A stretch of 64,000 bases of DNA from Streptomyces achromogenes (GCF_030816715.1 NZ_JAUSYH010000001.1:3968001-4032000), one strand, 5' to 3'. Counted from the first letter of the stretch, positions 35,801-45,694 are shown. Translations and numbers: made by a program. Notes: generated by a model from the sequence alone, not told the origin.

Positions 35801-35919
35801 ACGCGGAGCTCCTTGGGAGGGACCGTTCAGCAGGCCGTACGACCGCTGCGGCCACCCTAGGATTGCGGCACCGCGCTCCTGCGGCCCTGACGCCGCCCGC
35901 GTCCGCGTGTCCCCGTGCG

Positions 35920-38900
35920 CTACGCGCGCTTGGGTGCACCCGCGTCGCCGGAACCCTCCGTAGGCTCCCCCGTCGGCGTCTCCGGCAGAGCCTCCGCCAG
36001 TACTTCCGCCAGGTGCCTCCCCCGCACCCCCGCCAGCTGCTCCAGCTGGGTGCGGCAGGAGTAGCCGTCGGCCAGGACCCGCGCGTCCTCCGGAGCGGTC
36101 CGCACGGACGGCAGGAGCTGCTCCTCCGCGCAGGCCGCCGACACCTCGAAGTGGCCGGCCGTGAAGCCGAAGTCGCCCGCCAGGCCGCAGCAGCCGCCGC
36201 TCAGGTCGCCGGTGAGACCCGCTGCCGCGCGCAGCCGCCGGTCGGCCGCGTCGCCGAGGACCGCGTGCTGGTGGCAGTGGGTCTGGCCGACCGCCGGACG
36301 GTCCAGGCGGGGCGGGGTCCAGGTGGGGGCGTGCCGTTCCAGGGCCTCCGCGAACGTGAGGACGCGGGCGGCCAGGCGGGCCGCGCGCGGGTCGTCGTGC
36401 AGCAGCTCGGGCAGGTCGGTGCGCAGGGCGGCCGCACAGCTCGGCTCCAGGACGACGACCGGGACGGCCGTCTCCAGCACCGGTTCCATCAGGTCGAGCG
36501 TGCGGCGCAGCACCACGCGCGCGTGGTCGAGCTGGCCGGTCGAGACGTACGTCAGCCCGCAGCAGACCCGGCCCCGGCGGGCGGTCAGCAGCGCGGCCGC
36601 GCTCCTCGAACGGCCGTCGCCCACCGGCCGCCCCCGCATCCGCAGCGTCGGCGGCAGCGCCACCCGCAGCCCCGCCGCCTCCAGTACCCGCACGGCCGCC
36701 CGGCCCACGGACGGGGAGAGGTGCTCGGTGAAGGTGTCGGGCCACAGGACGACCAGGTCGCCCGGATCACCGGACCCGCACCCGGGGGCGGACCCGGCCC
36801 CCGTCCCGCTCCCCGTCTCCCTCCCCCGCCACCACGCGCTGAACGACTCCCGCGCCAGCCTCGGGAGCGCCCGCTCCGGCGCGATGCCGGCCGCCCGCTT
36901 CGCGAGCCGGGCCAGCGGTCCCACGGACGCCAGCGCGTTCACGGCCGCCGCCGCCCGCAACCGCGCCGCCCACCGCAGCCACACCGGCAGCCGCCCCATG
37001 CTGTAGTGCGCGGCCGGACGCCGCCGGCCCGCGTAGTGGTGGTGCAGGAACTCCGCCTTGTAGGTGGCCATGTCGACCTCGACCGGGCAGTCCGAGCGGC
37101 AGCCCTTGCAGGACAGGCACAGGTCCAGCGCGTCCCGGACCTCCGTGGAGCGCCAGCCGTCCGTCACCAGCTCGCCGGCCAGCATCTCGTGCAGCAGTCG
37201 GGCCCGGCCGCGCGTGGAGTGCTCCTCGCGGCCCGTGACCCGGAACGACGGGCACATCACCCCCGCCGCGTCCGCCCCACCCGCAGCCCCTGCAGGTCCC
37301 GTCGCCCCCGCCGTCGTACGGCACTTCGCGACCCCCACGCACCGGCGTACCGCCGCCGCGAAGTCGCCGCCGTCGGACGGGTACCCGAAGGCCACGTCCA
37401 CCGGCTCGCGGGGCAGGACCGAGAAGCGCAGGTCGGCGTCGAGGGGCGCGGGGCGCACCAGCATCCCCGGGTTGAGCAGGTCGTCCGGGTCCCACACGCC
37501 CTTCGCCCGCTCGAACAGCGCGACGAGCTCCGCCCCGTACATCCGGGGCAGCAGTTCGGCCCGCGCCTGCCCGTCCCCGTGCTCGCCGGAGAGCGAGCCG
37601 CCGTGCGACACGACCAGGTCCGCCAGTTCCTCCGAGAAACGCCGGAACCGGGCGACACCGGCCTCCGACAGCAGATCGAAATCGATGCGGACGTGGATGC
37701 AGCCGTCCCCGAAGTGCCCGTACGGCGTGCCGCGCAGGCCGTGGCGCGCGAGCAGCCCGCGGAAGTCGCGCAGATAGCCGCCGAGCCGGGCGGGCGGCAC
37801 CGCGCAGTCCTCCCAGCCGGGCCACGCCTCACCGCCGCCCCCGGGCATCCGGGTCGCCGTGCCGGCGGCGTCCTCCCGCACCCGCCACAGCAGCCGCTGC
37901 CCGGCGGGGTCCGTCACCACCCGCGCGTCCAGGGCGTCCGCCGCGCGCACGATCGTCCGCGCACGCGCGTGTGCCTCGTCCACCGAACCGCCGCCGGTCT
38001 CCACGAACAGCCAGGCGCCGCCCCGCGGCAGGGCGACCGCCGTGGCGGGCGGCACCAGGTCGGCCGCCATGCCCTCCACCGTGAACGGCCCGTACGGCAG
38101 CAGCCCGGCCGCGGCCTCGGCGGCGGCGCCCTCGTCGGCGTACCCGAGCACCGCGAGAGCACGCGCGCGTGGCGCCTCGACGAGCGCGACGACCGCCTCC
38201 GTCAGCACGCCCAAGGTGCCTTCGGAACCGCAGAACGAGCGGGCGACGTCCGCGCCGCGCTCCGGCAGCAGCGCGTCCAGGGCGTACCCGGAGATACGGC
38301 GGGGCAGGTCCGGGAAACCGGTCCGCAGCCGCGCGAGGTCCCCCTCCACCAGCGCCCGCAGCCCGTCCGGCGCCCCGGCCCACCCCCGTCCGAGCCGCAG
38401 CCGGTCCCCGCGCGCGGTGAGCACCGACAGCTCGCGCACACTGTCCGCCGTGGTCCCCCAGGCCACCGAACGGGACCCGCACGCGTTGTTGCCGATCATC
38501 CCGCCGAGCGTGCACCGGCTGTGCGTGGACGGGTCGGGGCCGAAGCGCAGCCCGTGCGGCGCCGCGGCCTCCTGCAACCGGTCGAGCACCAGCCCCGGCT
38601 GCACGACGGCCGTGCGCGCCCCCGCGTCCAGCGACACCAGCCGGTTCATGTGGCGCGTGAAGTCCAGCACCACGCCCGTCCCGGTCGCCTGGCCCGCGAT
38701 GGACGTGCCCCCGCCGCGCGCGACGACCGGCACCGCGTGCGACCGGCACACCTCCAGGACGGCCGCCACGTCGTCGGCGTCCCGCGGCGCGACGACGCCG
38801 AGCGGGACACGCCGGTAGTTGGACGCGTCCATGGTGACCAGCGCCCGGGCCGTCACCCCGAAATCCACGTCCCCCCGGACGACCCGCCGCAGCTCACCCT

Positions 38901-38931
38901 CGAGGTCCTGGAGTTCCTGGAGATCCGTCAT
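35920..38931 (-). CDS. FAD-linked oxidase and Fe-S binding fusion dehydrogenase (D-lactate/glycolate/2-hydroxyglutarate type)
   Basis: 1003 residues joining GlcD- and GlcF-like parts. N-terminal PCMH-type FAD domain: VVARGGGTSIAGQATGTG. A FAD-oxidase C domain follows (SGEHGDGQARAELLPRMYG). Near residue 607 one 4Fe-4S motif is seen, CLSCKGCRSDCP. The C-terminal half has two CCG-type segments, RVCCGLTYVSTGQLDHA and GGCCGLAGDFGF, that bind a second cofactor or quinone-reducing centre. It should oxidise a D-2-hydroxy acid and pass electrons to the respiratory chain. Start ATG 38931 is divergent from serC. Confidence 0.9.
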   Translation of the reverse strand: MTDLQELQDLEGELRRVVRGDVDFGVTARALVTMDASNYRRVPLGVVAPRDADDVAAVLEVCRSHAVPVVARGGGTSIAGQATGTGVVLDFTRHMNRLVSLDAGARTAVVQPGLVLDRLQEAAAPHGLRFGPDPSTHSRCTLGGMIGNNACGSRSVAWGTTADSVRELSVLTARGDRLRLGRGWAGAPDGLRALVEGDLARLRTGFPDLPRRISGYALDALLPERGADVARSFCGSEGTLGVLTEAVVALVEAPRARALAVLGYADEGAAAEAAAGLLPYGPFTVEGMAADLVPPATAVALPRGGAWLFVETGGGSVDEAHARARTIVRAADALDARVVTDPAGQRLLWRVREDAAGTATRMPGGGGEAWPGWEDCAVPPARLGGYLRDFRGLLARHGLRGTPYGHFGDGCIHVRIDFDLLSEAGVARFRRFSEELADLVVSHGGSLSGEHGDGQARAELLPRMYGAELVALFERAKGVWDPDDLLNPGMLVRPAPLDADLRFSVLPREPVDVAFGYPSDGGDFAAAVRRCVGVAKCRTTAGATGPAGAAGGADAAGVMCPSFRVTGREEHSTRGRARLLHEMLAGELVTDGWRSTEVRDALDLCLSCKGCRSDCPVEVDMATYKAEFLHHHYAGRRRPAAHYSMGRLPVWLRWAARLRAAAAVNALASVGPLARLAKRAAGIAPERALPRLARESFSAWWRGRETGSGTGAGSAPGCGSGDPGDLVVLWPDTFTEHLSPSVGRAAVRVLEAAGLRVALPPTLRMRGRPVGDGRSRSAAALLTARRGRVCCGLTYVSTGQLDHARVVLRRTLDLMEPVLETAVPVVVLEPSCAAALRTDLPELLHDDPRAARLAARVLTFAEALERHAPTWTPPRLDRPAVGQTHCHQHAVLGDAADRRLRAAAGLTGDLSGGCCGLAGDFGFTAGHFEVSAACAEEQLLPSVRTAPEDARVLADGYSCRTQLEQLAGVRGRHLAEVLAEALPETPTGEPTEGSGDAGAPKRA

Positions 38932-39012
38932 GCGTCCAGGAAACCAAAACGGCGCGCCGGAAACGCCGTCTCATCCGACGGACGAGGTTTCGCCCAGGTT
39001 TCCCGCACCGGC

Positions 39013-39018
39013 TAACCT
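39013..39018 (+). promoter_or_regulatory. -10-like box implying leaderless serC mRNA
   Basis: TAACCT at 39013-39018 lies 7 bases before the GTG start of serC at 39026, with no Shine-Dalgarno sequence in between. Confidence 0.5.
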
Positions 39019-39025
39019 CCCTTCC

Positions 39026-40144
39026 GTGGCTGAGATCCAGATTCCTGCTGACATCAAGCCCGCCGACGGTCGTTTCGGCGCGGGCCCCTCCAAGGTGCGG
39101 GTGGAGGCGCTGGACGCCCTGGCCGCCACCGGCACGTCCCTCCTCGGCACCTCCCACCGCCAGGCCCCGGTGAAGAACCTGGTCGGCCAGGTGCGCGCGG
39201 GCATCTCCGAGCTGTTCCAGCTCCCGGACGGGTACGAGGTGATCCTGGGCAACGGCGGCTCGACCGCGTTCTGGGACGTCGCGACCCACGGCCTGATCGA
39301 GAACAAGTCGCAGCACCTGACGTTCGGCGAGTTCAGCTCGAAGTTCGCGAAGGCCGCGAAGCTCGCCCCCTGGCTGGCCGACCCCACCGTGATCTCCTCC
39401 GACCCGGGCACGCACCCCGAGCCGGCCGCCGAGGCGGGCGTCGACGTGTACGCGTTCACGCACAACGAGACGTCCACCGGTGTCGCCGCACCGCTGCGGC
39501 GCGTCCAGGGCGCCGACGAGGGCTCCCTGGTCCTGGTGGACGCCACCTCCGGCGCCGGCGGCCTGCCGGTCGACATCGCCGAGACGGACGTCTACTACTT
39601 CGCCCCGCAGAAGTCCTTCGCCTCCGACGGCGGCCTGTGGATCGGCGTGTTCTCCCCGGCCGCCATCGAGCGCGCCGAGCGGATCCACGCGTCCGGCCGC
39701 CACATCCCGGAGTTCTTCAGCCTGCCGACGGCGATCGACAACTCCCGCAAGAACCAGACGTACAACACCCCGGCGCTGGCGACCCTCTTCCTGCTCGACC
39801 AGCAGCTGGAGTGGATCAACGGCCAGGGCGGCCTCGCCTGGTCCACGGCCCGCACCAAGGACTCCTCGAGCCGCCTCTACGGCTGGGCCGAGGAGTCGAA
39901 GCACGCCACCCCGTTCGTCACCGACCCGGCCAAGCGCTCCCAGGTCATCGGCACGATCGACTTCGCGGACGAGATCGACGCCGCCGCGATCGCCAAGGTG
40001 CTGCGCGCCAACGGCATCGTCGACACCGAGCCCTACCGCAAGCTCGGCCGCAACCAGCTGCGCGTCGCGATGTTCCCGGCGATCGACCCGGCGGACGTCG
40101 AGGCCCTGACGCAGTGCGTCGACTACGTGATCGAAAAGCTGTAA
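39026..40144 (+). CDS. serC: Phosphoserine transaminase
   Basis: 372 residues, the long mycobacterial/Streptomyces form. GAGPSKVR near the N-terminus, GNGGSTAFWDVATHGLI, and the PLP lysine Lys196 in YYFAPQKSFASDGGLW. SerC converts 3-phosphohydroxypyruvate and glutamate to phosphoserine; it also serves in vitamin B6 synthesis in other bacteria. GTG 39026 begins the conserved VAEIQIPADIKPADGRF. It is divergent from the FAD/FeS gene and ends at a strong terminator. Confidence 0.96.
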   Translation: MAEIQIPADIKPADGRFGAGPSKVRVEALDALAATGTSLLGTSHRQAPVKNLVGQVRAGISELFQLPDGYEVILGNGGSTAFWDVATHGLIENKSQHLTFGEFSSKFAKAAKLAPWLADPTVISSDPGTHPEPAAEAGVDVYAFTHNETSTGVAAPLRRVQGADEGSLVLVDATSGAGGLPVDIAETDVYYFAPQKSFASDGGLWIGVFSPAAIERAERIHASGRHIPEFFSLPTAIDNSRKNQTYNTPALATLFLLDQQLEWINGQGGLAWSTARTKDSSSRLYGWAEESKHATPFVTDPAKRSQVIGTIDFADEIDAAAIAKVLRANGIVDTEPYRKLGRNQLRVAMFPAIDPADVEALTQCVDYVIEKL

Positions 40145-40161
40145 CGACTCCGCACACGGAG

Positions 40162-40195
40162 GAAGGGCGCCCGGTGAGGTCACCGGGCGCCCTTC
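40162..40195. terminator. Bidirectional terminator between serC and the peptidase gene
   Basis: A 15-bp perfect stem (40162-40176 with 40181-40195) encloses AGGT. It lies 17 bases after the serC stop and 25 bases from the convergent peptidase stop, so it can serve both genes. Confidence 0.85.
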
Positions 40196-40220
40196 ACGTT
40201 TCAGTTCGGCGGCAGATCGC

Positions 40221-41849
40221 TCAGCCGCGAACGCCGATCAGCCGGTGCAGGGTGTCGGCGGGGGTCGCCGCCGTGCCCGGCTGTCCGGCGGCCAGGGCGG
40301 ACCGCGCGGCGGCCGACGCGGCAGCCGGCGGCACGGGGTCGGCCGTCTTCTTGCAGACCGCGTCCGCCACCCCGGTGCCGCGCGGCACGGTGCCGTCGGT
40401 GAGGTACTTGGCCAGGTACTTGTCCAGGCAGGCGTTGCCGCTCAGCGAGATGCCGTGGTTGCCGCCGCCCTGCTCCACCACCAGGCTGGAGTGCTTGAGC
40501 AGGCGGTGGACCGCGACGCCGCCCTGGTAGGGGGTGGCCGCGTCGTTCGTCGCCTGGAACAGCAGCACCGGCGGGAGCTTGCTGTTGGCGACGCTCACCG
40601 GCTTCATCGACTTCGTGGGCCAGTAGGCGCAGGGCGCGTTGTACCAGGCGTTGTTCCAGGCCATGAACGGGGCCTTCTTGTACACGGCCCAGTTGTCCTT
40701 GCGCCACTGGTTCCAGTCGCGCGGCCAGGAGACGTCACGGCACTGCACGGCGGTGTAGACGCTGTAGCCGTTGTCGCCGGAGGCGTCGATCGCCGCGATG
40801 CTGTCGTACGCCGAGACGAGCGGGGTGGCGTTGTGGCCGTTCACGTAGGCGGCGAACGCCGTGGCGAGGGTGGGCCAGTAGCCGTTGTAGTACCCGCCGG
40901 GGATGAAGGTGTCCTCCAGTTCGGAGGCGCCCACCTTGCCGCCGGCCGGGTGCTTGGCGAGCGCCGCGCGCATCGCGTACCACTTGGCCTCGATCTTGGC
41001 CGGGTCCGTGCCGAGCTTGTACGTGCCGTCGTACTTGGCGATCCACGCCATCAGCGCCTTCTGGCGGGCGTCGAAGGCGTAGTCCTGCGAGATGTTGGCG
41101 TCGTACCAGACCCCGCCGGGGTCGACGATCGAGTCCAGCACCAGGCGGCGCACCCGGGTCGGGTACAGCTTGGCGTAGACCTGGCCCAGGTACGTGCCGT
41201 ACGAGTAGCCGAAGTAGTTGATCTTCTGGGCGCCGAGCGCCTTGCGGATCGCGTCCATGTCCTTCACGGCGTTGACCGTGTTGATGTACGGCAGGACGGA
41301 CGCGTACTTCGTTCCGCAGGCCTTGGCGAAGGCCCTCGCGCGCGAGAGGTTGGCCTTCTCGATCGCGGCGGTGCGCGGCACGGAGTCCGGGCGGACCGGG
41401 TTGAAGTAGCCCGGCTTGCAGTCCAGGGCGGGCTGGCTCTTGCCCACGCCCCGCGGGTCGAAGCCGATGACGTCGTACTGGGACGCGACGGCCTTCGGCA
41501 GCGAGGACGCGACGAACGGGGCGAGGGACAGACCGCTGCCTCCGGGACCGCCGGGGTTGACCAGCAGCGGGCCCTGGTACTTGCGCGCGGTGTGCGGGAC
41601 ACGGGACAGGGCCAGGGTTATCTTCCGGCCCTGCGGCTTGGCGTAGTCGAGCGGCACCTTCACCGACGCGCACTGGAGGGTCGGGGCGTCGTCCGTGGCG
41701 CACTTCTTCCAGGTCACCCTCGCCGCCTGGGCGGCGGTCTGGGCGGCGGCCTGCGCGGACTGCGACGTCGTGGCCTCGGCCGGGACGGCCGTGAGGCTCC
41801 CGGCCAGCACGACGGTCGCACCGCACAGTACGGCTGTGCTTCTTCTCAT
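40221..41849 (-). CDS. Secreted alpha/beta hydrolase, tripeptidyl-aminopeptidase-like (S33)
   Basis: 542 residues with a Sec signal peptide (MRRSTAVLCGATVVLAGSL, cleavage near AEA-TTS). Oxyanion loop NPGGPGGSG (98-106), nucleophile Ser216 in GYSYG, late NHGISLSG with the catalytic His. Cysteines near the end (CLDKYL) suggest a disulfide. It resembles the Streptomyces SlpD/Tap family that releases N-terminal tripeptides. ATG 41849 is the only plausible start. The 281-base gap upstream holds its promoter region and the terminator of the cellulase gene. Confidence 0.87.
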   Translation of the reverse strand: MRRSTAVLCGATVVLAGSLTAVPAEATTSQSAQAAAQTAAQAARVTWKKCATDDAPTLQCASVKVPLDYAKPQGRKITLALSRVPHTARKYQGPLLVNPGGPGGSGLSLAPFVASSLPKAVASQYDVIGFDPRGVGKSQPALDCKPGYFNPVRPDSVPRTAAIEKANLSRARAFAKACGTKYASVLPYINTVNAVKDMDAIRKALGAQKINYFGYSYGTYLGQVYAKLYPTRVRRLVLDSIVDPGGVWYDANISQDYAFDARQKALMAWIAKYDGTYKLGTDPAKIEAKWYAMRAALAKHPAGGKVGASELEDTFIPGGYYNGYWPTLATAFAAYVNGHNATPLVSAYDSIAAIDASGDNGYSVYTAVQCRDVSWPRDWNQWRKDNWAVYKKAPFMAWNNAWYNAPCAYWPTKSMKPVSVANSKLPPVLLFQATNDAATPYQGGVAVHRLLKHSSLVVEQGGGNHGISLSGNACLDKYLAKYLTDGTVPRGTGVADAVCKKTADPVPPAAASAAARSALAAGQPGTAATPADTLHRLIGVRG

Positions 41850-42092
41850 GAAGTTCCTTCACGCCATGGGGAGTTCAGCAGGACCGGAAGGTTCACGGTC
41901 CCGGCTGGATCTTTCCGAAGAAGCCCGGCCACAAGAAGCGTTTCGCCCGACAATTTTGAACTCGTTTGCTTCACAGGCCCCTCATCGACCGCCGAAAGCC
42001 GGGACAACACCGGCACACAGCTCGTCGCGCCGGCGCCGCGCCACCGGTCGGGAGCAACCGGAACGGCGGTCAAGGGCGCCGGAACGAGGGGC

Positions 42093-42125
42093 GGGGGCGC
42101 CCGGCGAACACCTCACCGGGCGCCC
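42093..42125 (-). terminator. Terminator of the GH5 cellulase gene
   Basis: 11-bp stem GGGGCGCCCGG (42093-42103) with CCGGGCGCCCC (42115-42125), just past the cellulase stop codon at 42131. Confidence 0.6.
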
Positions 42126-42130
42126 CGCTC

Positions 42131-43693
42131 TCACGCCGCCGTGCAGGTCACACTCGGCGCACCTCCGCCTCCCGGCGCTCCGCCGAAGCCGAAGCTCGTC
42201 GAACCGCCCGCCGCCACCGTGCCGTTGTGCGCGGCGTTGGACGCGGTCACCGTGCCACCGCTCTGCGTGTACGAGGCGTTCCACATGCTCGTCACCCGCT
42301 GCGCGCCGCTCCAGGTCCAGGTGACCTTCCAGGACGACAGGGCCGCGGTCCCGGTGTTGGTGACCTTCACCTCGGCGTTGAAGCCGCCGCCCCAGTCGCT
42401 GCTGACGGTGTAGGCGGCGCTGCACGCGGCCGTGCCTCCGCCGCCTCCCCCGCCACCGCCGCCGCCTCCCGTGCCGGGGAAGCCGGGCGCCTTGACGCTC
42501 GTCAGGTATCCGTCCTTCACGGTGTCCACGGACTGCCAGTCGTCCTTCAGGATGCCGCCCGTGTCACCGGAGTTGGGGTTCCACGACCAGAACGTCCAGT
42601 GGAAGGAGTCCGCGCCGGACGTCGACGTCGGGCGCAGGTAACTCACCAGTGCGGCCAGCCACTTCTGGTCCACCGTGGCCTGGAGGGTGGTGCCGAACTC
42701 GCCCACCCACACGGGTGCGATGTTCTGCTTGAAGATGTAGCCCCAGTACTTGTCCCAGATCCCGGGCATGTTCGCCGGGAACGCCGGATCGCTGAACCAG
42801 CTCTGCTGGGCGACGCTCGTCGCGTAGTCGTGGGCCGAGTACACGACCCGGTTCGCCACGTCGAGCTGCACCGGGTACTGGCCGACGCCCATCAGGTTGC
42901 CGCCCCACCAGCCGGAGACGCCGTTGAAGGTCTGCACGCCCTCGACGAAGATCAGCAGGTCGGGGTTGACCGACAGGACCGCGTTGCCGGCCCGCTGCGC
43001 GGCCAGCCGCCAGTCCGTCGCCGTGTTCCCGCATCCCCAACAGGCCGGATCGTGCGGCTCGTTGTGCAGGTCGATGCCGACGACCGCGTCCTGGCCCTTG
43101 TAACGGGACGCGAGGGACTTGAGGTTGGCGATCCACGTGGACTCGGGGACGGCCGCCGTGTACCAGAGCGCCGACTGTCCGCCCGAGTCCGGCCGGTGCC
43201 GGTCGAGGATGACCTTCAGGCCGTCCTGCCCGGCGTACGAGACGAGCTTGTCCATGACCTGGAGCGAGTTGAGGCCCTGGAGGTCGGCGTTCTTGCCGCT
43301 GCTGAAGTCGATGCTGTTGGGAACGGTCGAGCTCTTGAAGATGTCGTCGCTGAACGGGAGGCGGATCGTGTTGTAGCCCAGCGACTTCATCTGGTCGATC
43401 ATGCTCTTGTAGTCACGGGACCAGAGGCCGTGCACGACGTAGTTGCCGGTCTCGAAGCCGAACCAGTTGATCCCGGCGATCCGGACCGGCTGCCCGGCGG
43501 CGTCGAGGATCTGGCGGCCACTGGTGTGCCAGTGACCGGCCCCGGCGTCGGCCCCACGGACCCCGGCCGCACCGGACACGCCGGGAACGCCGGGAACGCC
43601 GGAATCGATCGCCCCGGCGGAACCGGCGCCCAGCGGTATCAAAAGCGCGGCGGCAACGCCGCACAGCACCCTTCGCAAGCTGTTGCGGAACAT
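42131..43693 (-). CDS. Secreted GH5 endoglucanase (cellulase) with CBM2
   Basis: 520 residues. Signal peptide 1-28 (LRRVLCGVAAALLIPLGAGS, cut near AGA-ID). A GH5 catalytic domain (about 54-400) has acid/base Glu212 in DLHNEPHD and nucleophile Glu332 in WVGEFGTT. Then a 12-glycine linker (409-420) and a CBM2-type cellulose-binding module (421-520) with Cys424 and Cys517 for the disulfide and exposed Trp residues. It cleaves beta-1,4-glucan outside the cell. AGGAAG lies 7 bases before ATG 43693. A perfect CebR box lies 40 bases upstream, so it should be induced by cello-oligosaccharides. Confidence 0.94.
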   Translation of the reverse strand: MFRNSLRRVLCGVAAALLIPLGAGSAGAIDSGVPGVPGVSGAAGVRGADAGAGHWHTSGRQILDAAGQPVRIAGINWFGFETGNYVVHGLWSRDYKSMIDQMKSLGYNTIRLPFSDDIFKSSTVPNSIDFSSGKNADLQGLNSLQVMDKLVSYAGQDGLKVILDRHRPDSGGQSALWYTAAVPESTWIANLKSLASRYKGQDAVVGIDLHNEPHDPACWGCGNTATDWRLAAQRAGNAVLSVNPDLLIFVEGVQTFNGVSGWWGGNLMGVGQYPVQLDVANRVVYSAHDYATSVAQQSWFSDPAFPANMPGIWDKYWGYIFKQNIAPVWVGEFGTTLQATVDQKWLAALVSYLRPTSTSGADSFHWTFWSWNPNSGDTGGILKDDWQSVDTVKDGYLTSVKAPGFPGTGGGGGGGGGGGGTAACSAAYTVSSDWGGGFNAEVKVTNTGTAALSSWKVTWTWSGAQRVTSMWNASYTQSGGTVTASNAAHNGTVAAGGSTSFGFGGAPGGGGAPSVTCTAA

Positions 43694-43730
43694 CTCGCTG
43701 CTTCCTCTCGGGAGGCGCGGGCCCGGAACG

Positions 43731-43748
43731 GATGGGAGCGCTCCCATC
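43731..43748. promoter_or_regulatory. CebR box (cellulose repressor operator)
   Basis: GATGGGAGCGCTCCCATC is an 18-bp perfect palindrome containing TGGGAGCGCTCCCA, the known CebR operator of Streptomyces. It is 38 bases upstream of the GH5 gene start. CebR releases this site with cellobiose or cellotriose bound. Confidence 0.9.
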
Positions 43749-43874
43749 CACCGCGCACCCCCCAGGAAACTGACACACCATGACCACGTCAAGAACTACG
43801 GCGGGCCCCGTTCGCACCGAACTGCCCCGCCGCCCTCCCCGTGCCTTCCCCGCGCCCTCGGGACCGGCGCGCCC

Positions 43875-44891
43875 TCAGCGCCGGCGGCGCAGCCGGCGGA
43901 AGCCGAGGAAGACGGCGCAGAGCGCGGCGACGGCGAGCGCGCCGACCTTGACGCCGCCGGTGGCCGAGGAGCCGTCGCCGTCGCCGGAGGCGCTCGAAGC
44001 CCCGCCCCCGGAAGGCGACTCGGAGCTCGACGAGGCCCCCGCCGGCGCGTCCTCCGCCACCACCGAACTCCCGGCGCCCTCGCTCCCGTACATCAGCTCG
44101 GACCCGTCCGCGGAGTAGCTCACGGACTCCCCCTGCCGTTGCAGCGGCACGTCGAGCCGCCCCTCGCGCTTGATCTTCCCGCCGTTCCAGGCGTAGGAGA
44201 TGCCGCCGAAGTAGCCGCGGACGGCGAGCCGGTCGCCGTCCGGGGAGAAGGCGGCGTCGGTGGCCCACAGGTCGACGGGGGCGATCGGCTTGAAGATGTT
44301 GGCCCGGGAGGTGGAGAGCTTCGTCGGCCCCTCGTAGAGGTGCCCGCCGTCCTCCTTCTTGTCGATGATGTAGGCCCGCCCGGTCCTCGGGTGCACGAGC
44401 AGCGACTCGGCGTCGCGGGGACCGTCGGAGTACTTCACGACGTACTGCGTGGCCTTGACCGTCCGGTCGACCAGCTTCTTCGGCTCGGGCAGCCGGTAGA
44501 TCCACACGTACTTCCAGGTGCCGCCGAGGTTGTCGCCGATGTCGCCGACCCAGATCTCGTTGCCCGGGCCGATGGAGATCGCCTCGACGTCACGGGGCGT
44601 GCCGACGCCGCTCAGGGTGATCCGGGCGACGGTCTTCCCGGTCGCGCTGTCGACGGCGTAGAGGTAGGGGCCGTCGTCGCTGTCGTTGTGCGTCCAGTAG
44701 ATCCCGGGGTGCTGACGTGAGGCGGCGAGCCCGCTGGACTCGGTGATGCGCGGGTCCTCGACGGTGAAGCCCTTGTCGCCGTCGGCCGCGAACGCGGCGG
44801 GCGCGGTGGACGCGGCGAGCACGGTGAGGGCACCCGAGAGAAGGACTCCGGTGAGCAGGGCTCCGGCCCGGACGGCGAAAGATCGGCGCAT
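43875..44891 (-). CDS. Secreted, C-terminally anchored protein of unknown function
   Basis: 338 residues. Signal peptide 1-36 (GALLTGVLLSGALTVLAAS, cleavage near AFA-AD). The body looks like a beta-propeller or esterase-like repeat protein (ITESSGLAASRQHPGIYWTH, GDIGDNLGGTWKYVWIY, AAFSPDGDRLAVRGYFGG). A Ser/Gly-rich stretch leads to a C-terminal helix VGALAVAALCAVFLGFRRLRRRR (cut for length: FLGFRRLRRRR end) that should anchor it to the membrane. There is no LPXTG motif. Function unknown. ATG 44891 starts the signal peptide. Confidence 0.75.
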   Translation of the reverse strand: MRRSFAVRAGALLTGVLLSGALTVLAASTAPAAFAADGDKGFTVEDPRITESSGLAASRQHPGIYWTHNDSDDGPYLYAVDSATGKTVARITLSGVGTPRDVEAISIGPGNEIWVGDIGDNLGGTWKYVWIYRLPEPKKLVDRTVKATQYVVKYSDGPRDAESLLVHPRTGRAYIIDKKEDGGHLYEGPTKLSTSRANIFKPIAPVDLWATDAAFSPDGDRLAVRGYFGGISYAWNGGKIKREGRLDVPLQRQGESVSYSADGSELMYGSEGAGSSVVAEDAPAGASSSSESPSGGGASSASGDGDGSSATGGVKVGALAVAALCAVFLGFRRLRRRR

Positions 44892-45002
44892 GCCCACAAG
44901 CGTGCCATCCCGCACCGGCGTTCGAGGCTCCGTGGCAGGCCTCACACCTCCGGGCCGGGCTCCGCGCCCCCGCTCACCGCCGTGATCCAGCATCATGAGC
45001 GG

Positions 45003-45677
45003 ATGCTCAGGTTCATGCCCGTAGGCGACTCGATGACGATCGGCAGCACGGGCGACCACACGTGGCGCTACCGCATGTGGCGGCATCTGTGCGCTGCGTA
45101 CGGCGGCCCGTTCACCCTGGTCGGCCCCCGCGAGACGCTCTACGACAAGGCGACGGACGCGCCCACGTCGTACGCCTACGCCGACCCCGACTTCCCCCGG
45201 GGTCATCTGGCGGGCTGGGGCGAGGGCTGGCAGCAGATGGCCCCGCTGATCCGCGAGGCGGTGCGCACGACGCGGGCGGACGTCCTGCTCGTCTCGCTCG
45301 GCCTGATCGACCTGGGCTTCTACACGAACGCCGAGCAGACCGCGGCGAACGCGCGCGTCTTCGCCGCCGAGGCCCGCGCCGCGAACCCCCGGATCGCCAT
45401 GGTGTGGCTGCCGGTCATCCCCAACGTGCGCGCCGCCAACGACGAGCCCTTCGCCGCCCAGGTCGACCTCTTCAACGAACTCCTGGCGAAGACGGCCGCC
45501 GACCTGGACGAACGCAACTCCCCGATCCTGCTGGCCTCGATCCCGCCGGCCTGGGACATCGACACCGACACCTACGACGGCACCCACCCGAACGCGAGCG
45601 GCGAACACCGTCTGGCGGAGGCCTTCGCGGAGACGATGCACCAGGGGTGGGAACTGGGCGGGGAGTACGCGGGCTGA
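45003..45677 (+). CDS. SGNH/GDSL-family hydrolase
   Basis: 224 residues from MLRFMPVGDSMTIGS, where GDS is block I with the nucleophile Ser. Block III-like SLGLIDLGFYTNAE and block V DGTHPNASGEHRLA (Asp-x-x-His) are present. No signal peptide is visible, so it is intracellular. Substrate could be an ester or an acetyl group; not predictable. GTG 44982 would add seven residues. Confidence 0.82.
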   Translation: MLRFMPVGDSMTIGSTGDHTWRYRMWRHLCAAYGGPFTLVGPRETLYDKATDAPTSYAYADPDFPRGHLAGWGEGWQQMAPLIREAVRTTRADVLLVSLGLIDLGFYTNAEQTAANARVFAAEARAANPRIAMVWLPVIPNVRAANDEPFAAQVDLFNELLAKTAADLDERNSPILLASIPPAWDIDTDTYDGTHPNASGEHRLAEAFAETMHQGWELGGEYAG

Positions 45678-45694
45678 GGGAGCCGCCCCCGCGG

